A DNA stretch of 6,615 bases from positions 1-6,615 of the forward strand of contig CAVBGA010000179.1 in the NCBI GenBank assembly GCA_963594675.1, in the 5' to 3' direction. This stretch comes from Ruminococcus_G sp963594675. GTDB lineage: Bacteria; Bacillota; Clostridia; Lachnospirales; Lachnospiraceae. The notes beneath the pieces are model-generated. The model was given only the letters and a program-made list of their open reading frames with translations. It was not told where the DNA came from and searched no databases. This document shows positions 1-6,287 of the stretch, piece by piece (within the stretch, counting starts at the first letter, position 1; each line of letters starts with the position of its first letter). The position numbers were made by a program, and so were the translations under genes.

Positions 1-463
1 CTTCTATACAGATGAGGAGTTAACCAAGGTAGTGCAGCATTCAGCTAAGATTCTGAATGTGGAGATTTCAAAAGATGGTGCAGTGGAAATTGCCAGAAGA
101 TCCAGAGGAACGCCAAGGTTAGCAAATCGTTTATTAAAAAGGGTACGTGATTTTGCCCAAGTAAAATATGATGGAGTAATTGACGAGGAATGTGCCATTT
201 TGGCTTTGGATCTTCTTGAGGTGGATCAGTATGGTCTAGATGGAGTGGATCGTAAAATTTTGGAGACCATGATTTGTAATTTTTCCGGTGGCCCAGTGGG
301 ATTGGATACCTTGGCAGCTGCCATAGGGGAAGATTCTGACACGATTGAGGATGTATATGAGCCTTTCCTTTTAAAACATGGATTTATTAATCGTACGCCA
401 AGGGGAAGAGTTGCTACGAAACAGGCCTATGAGCATTTAGGCTATCGTTTGCCTGAGAATTGA
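1..463 (+). CDS. ruvB: Holliday junction branch migration helicase RuvB, C-terminal part (5' truncated by window)
   Basis: RuvB is the hexameric AAA+ motor that, with RuvA, drives Holliday junction branch migration in recombinational repair. The first complete codon is at base 2, and 153 residues remain before the TGA at 461-463. Family proteins are about 335 residues, so roughly the N-terminal half, with Walker A and Walker B, lies outside the window. The visible part starts in the AAA+ lid: RRSRGTPRLANRLLKRVRDF is the sensor-2 region with its Gly-Thr-Pro-Arg. It continues into the C-terminal winged-helix DNA-binding domain, marked by GLDGVDRKIL, FSGGPVGLDTLAAAIGED, DVYEPFLLKHGFINRTPRGR and the terminal AYEHLGYRLP. 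The reading frame is intact to the expected C-terminus. ruvA would be expected upstream but is not visible. The stop codon overlaps the -35 box of the next promoter. Identification is very secure. Confidence 0.97.
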   Translation, partial: FYTDEELTKVVQHSAKILNVEISKDGAVEIARRSRGTPRLANRLLKRVRDFAQVKYDGVIDEECAILALDLLEVDQYGLDGVDRKILETMICNFSGGPVGLDTLAAAIGEDSDTIEDVYEPFLLKHGFINRTPRGRVATKQAYEHLGYRLPEN

Positions 464-487
464 CAAGAATACGGTTTTCATTATAAT
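460..487 (+). promoter_or_regulatory. Consensus sigma-A type promoter for zapA
   Basis: TTGACA at 460-465 and TATAAT at 482-487, separated by 16 bases, both match the housekeeping consensus at six of six positions. The -35 box contains the ruvB stop codon. Transcription would start near 494, giving a leader of about 70 bases before the zapA start. This separates zapA, and probably the genes after it, from ruvB transcription. No terminator is visible between ruvB and this promoter, so read-through from ruvB is also likely. The match is seen directly; activity is inferred. Confidence 0.8.
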
Positions 488-565
488 AGAGACTATAAGT
501 TGTCATATTTGCATTGGAGTTAAGGATGGCAATTATGAGTATAGAGAATTAGGGAGGTAGACTTA

Positions 566-958
566 ATGCCTACAAAAAATACAACCCAAGTGCTGATCGG
601 TGGTAAAATTGTAAAGCTCAGTGGGTATGAGAGTGAGGAATATTTGCAGAAGGTTGCTGCATATTTAAATCATAAAATCGGAGAACTGAGTGAGCTTCCC
701 GGATATAACAGACAGCCTGTAGAGACTCGTGGTACCCTTTTAAGTCTGAATATTGCAGATGATTATTTTAAAGCAAAAAGACAGGCTGAGGTTTTTGAAG
801 AAGATTCCCAGACAAAAGATAGCGAAGTCTATGATTTGAAGCATGAATTAATTGCTATGCAGTTAAAATTAGATAATAAAGTAAAAGAGTTAGAAAGCTT
901 AAGACAGGAGTATGAGGCTTTGAAAGAAAGGTCAGGGGTTCAAAGTCATACGAATTAA
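566..958 (+). CDS. zapA: Cell division protein ZapA
   Basis: ZapA is a small cytoplasmic protein that binds FtsZ and bundles protofilaments, stabilising the Z-ring at midcell. The 130-residue product shows the family layout. An N-terminal globular domain of about 75 residues carries TQVLIGGKIVKLSGYESEEY and KVAAYLNHKIGEL, then LLSLNIADDYFKAK at about 58-71. A long charged coiled coil follows (about 72-122, rich in E, K, L and Q), which in the family mediates dimer and tetramer assembly. It is longer than Bacillus ZapA (about 85 residues), mostly through the coiled coil. The start is supported by AGGGAGG at 551-557, eight bases before ATG. A consensus promoter lies about 80 to 105 bases upstream. 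Its position ahead of a SEDS/PBP pair fits a division role. I am confident of the family; binding to FtsZ is inferred from it. Confidence 0.93.
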   Translation: MPTKNTTQVLIGGKIVKLSGYESEEYLQKVAAYLNHKIGELSELPGYNRQPVETRGTLLSLNIADDYFKAKRQAEVFEEDSQTKDSEVYDLKHELIAMQLKLDNKVKELESLRQEYEALKERSGVQSHTN

Positions 959-974
959 TAAGTGGGCAAGATAG

Positions 975-1006
975 AGGAGACTATCCCGTGCAGGCGATAA
1001 TCTCCT
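975..1006 (+). promoter_or_regulatory. RNA hairpin in zapA-U32 gap, pairing an SD-like strand with its complement
   Basis: AGGAGA at 975-980 can pair with TCTCCT at 1001-1006, and inside it TATC at 982-985 pairs with GATA at 996-999, with one C/A mismatch between the helices. The loop contains GTG at 988-990, which opens the possible leader ORF. The 5' arm is part of that ORF's SD-like sequence. The pairing is read directly; a regulatory role is speculative. The T-tract after it is poor, so it is not a convincing terminator. Confidence 0.4.
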
Positions 1007-1074
1007 TATTCTGTATTTACGCAAGGAATGAGACAAGTGGCATGCTTGGCATGGATAGAGAGCTTGTTTTTTGA
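988..1074 (+). CDS. Possible 28-codon leader peptide upstream of the U32 gene
   Basis: GTG at 988 opens a frame of 28 codons ending at TGA 1072-1074, twelve bases before the U32 start. AGAGGAG at 973-979 lies eight bases before the GTG, a good Shine-Dalgarno match at good spacing. The predicted peptide begins MQAIISLFCIYARNE and ends GMDRELVF: a short hydrophobic start and a polar end. I recognise no family. Its stop sits just upstream of the U32 ribosome binding site, which would allow translational coupling. Against it: GTG start, short length, and its SD is buried in a hairpin. It may be a chance frame; conservation in relatives would decide. Confidence 0.3.
   Translation: MQAIISLFCIYARNETSGMLGMDRELVF
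1031..1072 (+). terminator. Terminator-like or attenuator hairpin just upstream of the U32 gene
   Basis: ACAAG at 1033-1037 can pair with CTTGT at 1063-1067. It encloses a compact hairpin, CATGC (1041-1045) with GCATG (1049-1053) around a TTG loop. Six T residues (1067-1072) follow the outer stem. The outer stem is short and AT-rich and there is an asymmetric internal loop, so it is a weak intrinsic terminator at best. Lying fourteen bases before the U32 start codon, it would act as an attenuator reducing read-through from zapA rather than as an operon end. The structure was worked out by eye. Confidence 0.3.
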
Positions 1075-1076
1075 AA

Positions 1077-1083
1077 AGAGGAG
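1077..1083 (+). promoter_or_regulatory. Ribosome binding site of the U32 gene, unusually close to its ATG
   Basis: AGAGGAG ends only three bases before the ATG at 1087. Counting GAGG (1078-1081) as the core gives a workable five-base spacing. The heptamer is an exact copy of the one at 973-979, and like it can pair with CTCCTT at 1002-1007. No upstream in-frame start gives a better fit, and the protein begins as family members do (MKTELLAPAGS). Confidence 0.6.
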
Positions 1084-1086
1084 TAT

Positions 1087-3264
1087 ATGAAGACAGAACT
1101 GTTGGCGCCGGCAGGCTCATTTGAAACGATAAAAGCTGCATTTTCTGCCGGAGCAGATGCGGTATATACCGGTGGCACCAAATTTGGAGCCAGGGCTTAT
1201 GCCAATAACTTGGAGCAGGAGGAGATGCTGCAGGCCATTGATTACACGCATATGCGGAATAAAAAACTTTATTTAACAGTAAATACTATGTTGACGCAGG
1301 ATGAGATAGTAAATGAGGTATATGAGTATCTTTTGCCTTTTTATGAGGCAGGATTGGATGCGGTAATTGTGCAGGATTATGGAATTTTACGGATGGTAAG
1401 TCAATGCTTTCCTGATTTGGCTATTCATTGCAGTACTCAGATGACCATTACAGGCCCGGAAAGTGCGGCAATGATGGAGGAGCTTGGAGCGACAAGAGTT
1501 GTGACAGCTCGAGAAATTTCTTTAAAAGAGATTGCTGCTATTCGGGAGACCACATCCTTGGAAATAGAAAGCTTTGTTCATGGAGCTCTTTGCTACTGTT
1601 ATTCAGGTCAATGTTTGATGAGCAGTATGATTGGTGGTCGAAGCGGCAATAGGGGAAAATGTGCGCAGCCATGTCGATTACCTTACGATGTTTTTGAAAA
1701 AAAGAGAAAATTGACAGATAGAAATAGCCGTTATCCCTTGAGTCCAAAGGATATGTGCACGATAGATCTTTTGCCGGAGATCCTTCAAGCTGGGGTAAGT
1801 TCTTTAAAAATAGAAGGGCGAATGAAAAAGCCGGAATATACGGCAGGCGTAGTTTCTATTTACCGTAAGTACCTGGATCGGGTTTTGGAAGGGAATTTTC
1901 ACGGAGTCAGCGAGAAGGATCATCAAAAACTATTTGACATTTTTAACAGAGATGGGTTTAATAAAGGCTATTACCAGGTGAGAAATGGAAAATCCATGAT
2001 GGCTCTTCAGAATCAAAAAGAAAATTCGAAAAATAAAAATGGATCAAGCAGAAATGAAAAGCTGTTTGCGGATATTAAAGCGAACTATATAGAAAAAAAA
2101 GACCCGATTTTTCTTTCCTTTCATGGAATCTTTCATAAAGATCAGCCTTCTATCTTAACACTGGAAAGTTGTGGACATAAGGTTGTAGTGGAGGGTGAGA
2201 CGCCACAAATGGCTCTTAAACAAGCTATGACAGAGGAAAGAATAGAAAAACAATTAAGTAAAACCGGTAATACGCAATTTGCAGTTAAAAATGCATTGGT
2301 GGAGGCAGATCCAGATATTTTTATTTCTATTACTGCTCTCAATGATTTAAGAAGGAAGGGGATTGCCGCTTTGATGGATGCCCTTACCCAGCTAGAGGAT
2401 CGTGAAGATGCTCGTTTATATCCTTTTGCTAAGGAATTTTCCGAGGAAAAGGAAGTTCCCAAAAAGAAAAATAGTCTATTTTCTGCTTCTGTTGAAAGAA
2501 AAGAGCAGGCTGAAGCAGCGCTGGCGACAGGGATACTTTCTCGTATTTATGCAGATACGGATGTAATAGATGATAAATTTATTGCCTTATGTAAGTCTAA
2601 GGGAGTAGAGCCTTATCTTATGCTTCCTAGAATTCTTAGGGAAAGAGAACTTCCCTATGTAAAAAAAATAATAGAGAATGCGATAACGCTAGGTGTCAAA
2701 GGATTTCTTGTATTCTCCCCGGAAATGTATGCTTATCTTAGAAAAGCTGGTTTTGTGGATAGAACGGTAATTGGTGCAAGTATGTCAGGCTGGAATAATC
2801 TGGCAGAGAAGCAATTGCAGAAGCTTGGCATGGAGGGGGACATTTTGTCCGCAGAATTGAATTTTCATCATCTCATGGGCCGGGATAATAGGAGAAGTTT
2901 CCTTACCGTATATGGGTATACACCTTTAATGACCTCTGCCCAATGTGTAAAGAAGAATATGGATGCTTGTAAACATGAGAACTCCAGCTTGACCTTGCGG
3001 GATCGTAAGGGAATTTCTTTTTCCGTGCGATGTGATTGTCGGAATTGTTACAATATTATATATAATTCTCTTCCTACCTATCTTCTTAGTGAAATCACCG
3101 CTTTAGATCGAATTGAGGCGAAGGGTTACCATTTCGATTTTACAAGAGAAAGTGGCAGGGAGACTGGGAAAATTCTCAAGGAATTTATAACCTATTATAA
3201 TAAAAAAGAAAATGGAAAAGCTTCTTTTGAATGTACGAAGGGACATTTTCGAAGAGGCGTATAG
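1087..3264 (+). CDS. U32 family protein with DUF3656-like region, probable RlhA/TrhP-type RNA hydroxylase
   Basis: The U32 family was named for collagenase-like peptidases, but studied bacterial members act in oxygen-independent hydroxylation of RNA: RlhA on 23S rRNA, TrhP on tRNA wobble uridine, with Bacillus YrrN/YrrO as relatives. The N-terminal half is a U32 domain: ELLAPAGSFETIKAAFSAGA at 4-23, GADAVYTGG at 22-30, and the signature ESFVHGALCYCYSGQC at 161-176. Cys169, Cys176, Cys192 and Cys196 fit the conserved cysteines expected to hold an iron-sulfur cluster, and SLKIEGRMKKPEY follows at 239-251. After a polar linker (about 308-324), residues about 327-440 look like DUF3656 (EKQLSKTGNTQF, ITALNDLRRKG). 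The C-terminal part carries a second cysteine group (620, 628, 649, 651, 654). At 725 residues it is closer to RlhA (about 650) than to the single-domain TrhP or YrrO (about 420-450). Family assignment is firm; rRNA versus tRNA substrate is not resolved, and protease activity is doubtful. Confidence 0.88.
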   Translation: MKTELLAPAGSFETIKAAFSAGADAVYTGGTKFGARAYANNLEQEEMLQAIDYTHMRNKKLYLTVNTMLTQDEIVNEVYEYLLPFYEAGLDAVIVQDYGILRMVSQCFPDLAIHCSTQMTITGPESAAMMEELGATRVVTAREISLKEIAAIRETTSLEIESFVHGALCYCYSGQCLMSSMIGGRSGNRGKCAQPCRLPYDVFEKKRKLTDRNSRYPLSPKDMCTIDLLPEILQAGVSSLKIEGRMKKPEYTAGVVSIYRKYLDRVLEGNFHGVSEKDHQKLFDIFNRDGFNKGYYQVRNGKSMMALQNQKENSKNKNGSSRNEKLFADIKANYIEKKDPIFLSFHGIFHKDQPSILTLESCGHKVVVEGETPQMALKQAMTEERIEKQLSKTGNTQFAVKNALVEADPDIFISITALNDLRRKGIAALMDALTQLEDREDARLYPFAKEFSEEKEVPKKKNSLFSASVERKEQAEAALATGILSRIYADTDVIDDKFIALCKSKGVEPYLMLPRILRERELPYVKKIIENAITLGVKGFLVFSPEMYAYLRKAGFVDRTVIGASMSGWNNLAEKQLQKLGMEGDILSAELNFHHLMGRDNRRSFLTVYGYTPLMTSAQCVKKNMDACKHENSSLTLRDRKGISFSVRCDCRNCYNIIYNSLPTYLLSEITALDRIEAKGYHFDFTRESGRETGKILKEFITYYNKKENGKASFECTKGHFRRGV
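3173..3201 (+). promoter_or_regulatory. Possible internal promoter for the SEDS-PBP pair
   Basis: TTCTCA (3173-3178, four of six to consensus) and TATAAT (3196-3201, six of six) are separated by 17 bases inside the 3' end of the U32 gene. A transcript would begin near 3208, about 70 bases before the SEDS start. The local sequence is very AT-rich, so a chance match is quite possible. Confidence 0.3.
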
Positions 3265-3280
3265 ATAGGTGGTGTGATTT

Positions 3281-4840
3281 ATGCTGAATATCATTGTACG
3301 ATTGTCAAAGTATTTAATTGTTATTCTTATGATACTTTTCACTTATCAATGTTTTAGCATTTTTAAAAAACATGGTCAGGAAGCACGTGAGCAGGTATTA
3401 CATAAACAGCTTGTCTTAACAATACTTCTTGATATTGTGACTTTTGGAATCCTTTTTATACAAACCTTTGACATAAAATATTTGATTCTGGTAGCTCAGG
3501 TGATTGCTTATATCATAGCTATAAGAATTTTATATCGGATTTTTTATAAAAAGGGCTCATTTTTGCTGGTGAATAATATGTGTATGCTCTTAAGCATTGG
3601 ATTTATTATTTTGGCAAGATTGAATTTTGAGCAGGCTGAAAAACAATTTTTAATTGTTGTAATCGGAAGCGGCATTTCTTTGCTGGTTCCGGTGGTCATA
3701 AGAAGAGTGAAACTTTTAAGAGACTTAACCTGGTTGTATGGTATTATAGGCATTATTCTTCTTATGGCAGTATTGGCTCTTTCGAAGGTTACCGGTGGAG
3801 CAAATCTTTCCATTGAAATTGGCGGAATTACCTTTCAGTTTTCTGAACTTGTCAAGATTACTTTTGTTTTCTTTATGGCAGGAATTCTTCGAAGAGATAC
3901 AAGCTTTAAAAATGTAGTTATTACCTCAGTGGTAGCAGGACTACATGTTGTTATTTTGGTACTGTCTACGGATTTAGGTAGTGCTCTTGTATTTTTTGTT
4001 ACCTATGTAGTGATGGTTTATGTTGCTACGAAAAAACCGCTTTATGCATTAGCAGGCATTGGAGGTGGTTCTCTTGCTGCTGTAGCAGCCTATTTTTTGT
4101 TTGGTCACGTGCGGCAGAGAGTCGTTGCCTGGAAAGATCCTTTTTCTGTTTATGAAACAAATGGCTATCAGATTGTCCAGTCACTTTTCGGTATTTGTGC
4201 CGGAGGCTGGTTTGGCGTTGGCCTTTTACAAGGATCCCCCAAATCAATTCCCGTAGTTACGCAGGATTTTATTTTCGCGGCAATCTGCGAGGAACTGGGG
4301 GGCATATTTGCTATTTGCCTTTTGCTGGTCTGTATGAGTTGTTTCTTGATGATTGTAAATATTTCTATGCGGATGAATCGTAAATTCTACAAAATGATTG
4401 CCCTGGGTCTTGGCACGGAGTATGCCTTTCAGGTATTTCTGACTGTTGGAGGAACTACAAAATTTATTCCTATGACAGGAATTACCCTGCCCTTGGTAAG
4501 TTATGGTGGATCCTCGGTGATTTGTACGATTGTTATGTTTGCTATTATTCAGGGCCTTTATATACTCAGAGAAGATGAAGGCGTGGAGATAGAGAGAAAA
4601 CGTCAGGAAATGATACAGGAGGAACTTCAGGAGCAACTTCTGCAGCAGGAGAGTCGACGACAAGAGACTTCAGGAGTTGGCAATTCTGAAAAATATCAAT
4701 CACAAAGACCAGTAAACCAAAATACCAGATATTATCATCCGGAGGAAGCGAAAATTAAAAAGGCCGGAGATGAAAAGCGAGGTGAGAAGAGTCTTGAAGA
4801 AAAAATCGAAGAGGAGACAGAAAAAAGCCTCTGGTGGTAA
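3281..4840 (+). CDS. SEDS-family peptidoglycan glycosyltransferase (FtsW/RodA/SpoVE type)
   Basis: SEDS proteins are membrane glycosyltransferases that polymerise lipid II into glycan strands together with a class B PBP. This 519-residue product shows the family landmarks: FQFSELVK at 186-193 (usually FQPSE), STDLGSAL at 229-236, AWKDPF at 283-288, GYQIVQSLFGICAGGWFGVG at 295-314, and TQDFIFAAICEELGG at 327-341, with Asp329 at the position of the catalytic aspartate in RodA and FtsW. GITLPLVSYGGSS at 400-412 is the classic C-terminal motif. I count about 12 or 13 hydrophobic segments, more than the usual ten; the extra ones are in the first 90 residues. Residues 430-519 form a charged, Gln/Glu-rich cytoplasmic tail. 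The start has AGGTGGTG (3267-3274) six bases upstream, and the gene follows the U32 stop by 16 bases. The 3' end overlaps the PBP gene. Whether it serves division or elongation cannot be read from sequence, so I give no symbol. Confidence 0.93.
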   Translation: MLNIIVRLSKYLIVILMILFTYQCFSIFKKHGQEAREQVLHKQLVLTILLDIVTFGILFIQTFDIKYLILVAQVIAYIIAIRILYRIFYKKGSFLLVNNMCMLLSIGFIILARLNFEQAEKQFLIVVIGSGISLLVPVVIRRVKLLRDLTWLYGIIGIILLMAVLALSKVTGGANLSIEIGGITFQFSELVKITFVFFMAGILRRDTSFKNVVITSVVAGLHVVILVLSTDLGSALVFFVTYVVMVYVATKKPLYALAGIGGGSLAAVAAYFLFGHVRQRVVAWKDPFSVYETNGYQIVQSLFGICAGGWFGVGLLQGSPKSIPVVTQDFIFAAICEELGGIFAICLLLVCMSCFLMIVNISMRMNRKFYKMIALGLGTEYAFQVFLTVGGTTKFIPMTGITLPLVSYGGSSVICTIVMFAIIQGLYILREDEGVEIERKRQEMIQEELQEQLLQQESRRQETSGVGNSEKYQSQRPVNQNTRYYHPEEAKIKKAGDEKRGEKSLEEKIEEETEKSLWW

Positions 4841-6239
4841 AGAATATGTCATTATTTCCTATGTGTGCGTAGGTCTATTCCTGGCACTGATTGGATATAT
4901 GGTCTATTTTAATCTTTACCTAAGCGAGGATTTTCAAAATAGTCCTTATAATAAAAGACAAAAAAACTACGCCCAAGAGGTGGTGCGAGGATCGATTTAT
5001 TCGGCTGATGGCAATGTATTGGCAGAAACACAGGTGGATGAATCAGGAAATGAAAATAGAGTGTATCCCTATGCCAATGTGTTTGCTCATGTGGTAGGCT
5101 ATGACTCCAAGGGAGGCAGCGGCATCGAGTCTACGGAAAATTATCATCTTTTGTCCTCCCATGCGAATGTGTTGGAACAGCTTAAAAATGACCTTTCTGA
5201 TCAGAAGAATATTGGGGACAATGTAATTACAACATTGAATACAAATCTTCAACAGGTAGCTTATGATGCTTTGGGAGATTATAATGGAGCAGTAGTGGTC
5301 ATGGAGCCGGATACTGGAAAAATTTTAGCTATGGTAAGTAAACCAGATTTTGATCCAAATCAGATCGATGAGATATGGGATAGTCTGGTGAATGATGATA
5401 GCAATTCCAATCTTTTAAATCGTGCTTCTCAGGGATTATATCCGCCAGGATCCATCTTTAAGATTGTCACTGCCCTAGCCTATATTCGTTCCAGTGCAGA
5501 TACCAGCGCATTTTCGTTTGATTGTACAGGGGAAGTTACCAACAGCGGATATACCATCCATTGTTATAATAATACAGCTCATGGACAGGAAGACTTTGCA
5601 ACGGCCTTTGCAAAATCCTGCAATACAGCCTTTGCCCAGATTGGTGTGGACTTAAAAAAGAGCACCTTCCGAAAAACGGCATCGGATCTTTTGTTTAACA
5701 AATCCTTGCCCTTTGATCTTCCTTACCGCAAAAGTCAGTTTAGCTTGGACAATGATACCCATGATGCTCTGACGATGCAGACGGCTATAGGACAGGGAAA
5801 TACTTTAACATCACCCTTGCATATGGCTATGATTACATCGGCAGTGGCAAATGGTGGACTGATGATGACACCATATTTGATTGATAGTGTGGAGAACTAT
5901 AATGGCGATTTAGTGAAGCAATATAAGCCAGATGCCTACAAGCAGGTAATGACAAGTGAAGAAGCTGCTGAATTATCAGAATTGATGCAAGGTGTTGTTG
6001 AAAATGGTACTGCCTCTTCCTTATCCGGTTTAAGTTATACAGTAGCAGGTAAAACAGGAAGTGCAGAGCATGGAGATAAGACAGGGGCGCCTCATAGTTG
6101 GTTTGTAGGATTTTCTAATGTAGACAATCCGGACATTGTTGTGGCGGTAATTGCGGAAAGTGCTGGTACAGGCAGTGATGTTGCTGTACCTATTGCTAAA
6201 TCGATTTTTGATAGTTATTACAGTAGTCAGAATAGTTGA
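4770..6239 (+). CDS. Class B penicillin-binding protein (peptidoglycan DD-transpeptidase)
   Basis: This enzyme cross-links stem peptides of new peptidoglycan outside the membrane, and should be the partner of the SEDS protein encoded just before it. Numbering from ATG 4770 (489 residues): a very basic cytoplasmic N-terminus (to about 24), a single membrane anchor (about 26-48), and a short pedestal with RGSIYSADGNVLAET (73-87) and HVVGYDSKGGSGIE (107-120). The transpeptidase domain starts near GAVVVMEPDTGKILAMVSKP. All three catalytic motifs are present: SIFK with Ser228 and Lys231, SCN at 283-285, and KTG at 428-430. The protein is much shorter than E. coli PBP2 (about 630) because the pedestal is small; in size and layout it resembles mycobacterial PbpA (about 490), also encoded beside a RodA. 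From ATG 4770 it overlaps the SEDS gene by 71 bases. A TTG start at 4794 is a good alternative. Function is secure; exact start is not. Confidence 0.93.
   Translation: MKSEVRRVLKKKSKRRQKKASGGKEYVIISYVCVGLFLALIGYMVYFNLYLSEDFQNSPYNKRQKNYAQEVVRGSIYSADGNVLAETQVDESGNENRVYPYANVFAHVVGYDSKGGSGIESTENYHLLSSHANVLEQLKNDLSDQKNIGDNVITTLNTNLQQVAYDALGDYNGAVVVMEPDTGKILAMVSKPDFDPNQIDEIWDSLVNDDSNSNLLNRASQGLYPPGSIFKIVTALAYIRSSADTSAFSFDCTGEVTNSGYTIHCYNNTAHGQEDFATAFAKSCNTAFAQIGVDLKKSTFRKTASDLLFNKSLPFDLPYRKSQFSLDNDTHDALTMQTAIGQGNTLTSPLHMAMITSAVANGGLMMTPYLIDSVENYNGDLVKQYKPDAYKQVMTSEEAAELSELMQGVVENGTASSLSGLSYTVAGKTGSAEHGDKTGAPHSWFVGFSNVDNPDIVVAVIAESAGTGSDVAVPIAKSIFDSYYSSQNS
4779..4796 (+). promoter_or_regulatory. Internal Shine-Dalgarno favouring a TTG start (4794) for the PBP
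   Basis: GAGGTGA at 4779-4785 is a seven-base match to the anti-SD complement and lies eight bases before an in-frame TTG at 4794. The ATG at 4770 has only AAAGG (4759-4763), six bases upstream, and a GGAG directly abutting it. Starting at TTG would remove eight residues (481 in total), give MKKKSKRRQKK as the N-terminus and cut the overlap with the SEDS gene to 47 bases. Both starts leave all domains intact. Confidence 0.45.
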
Positions 6240-6287
6240 CATTGCTTGTGAAGTATTAACAAATGATAAGGTAAAGGAGGTAGTGGA

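Noticed and set aside
959..1086. 6S RNA, by analogy with zapA-ssrS order in E. coli.
   Set aside because: The gap is only 128 bases, shorter than 6S RNA (about 180-200), and I see no long closing stem with a central bubble.
2142..2462. 106-codon open frame on the - strand opposite the U32 gene.
   Set aside because: Ser/Ala-rich translation without motifs, fully inside a well-supported gene; shadow frame.
3036..3066. TATAAT at 3061-3066 inside the U32 gene as a promoter.
   Set aside because: The only upstream partner, TTGTCG, is 19 bases away and weak; the region codes for a conserved part of the protein and AT-rich matches are expected by chance.
4244..4663. 139-codon open frame on the - strand.
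   Set aside because: It lies opposite the SEDS gene, whose frame shows clear family motifs throughout. The antisense product has no recognisable domain, and I take it as a shadow.
6236..6270. TTGACA at 6236-6241 overlapping the PBP stop codon, as a promoter for the PPK2 gene.
   Set aside because: The -35 match is perfect and mirrors the ruvB arrangement, but at 16 to 18 bases downstream the candidate -10 boxes match only three of six positions or fewer; TATTAA (6254) is too close and GATAAG (6265) too far.
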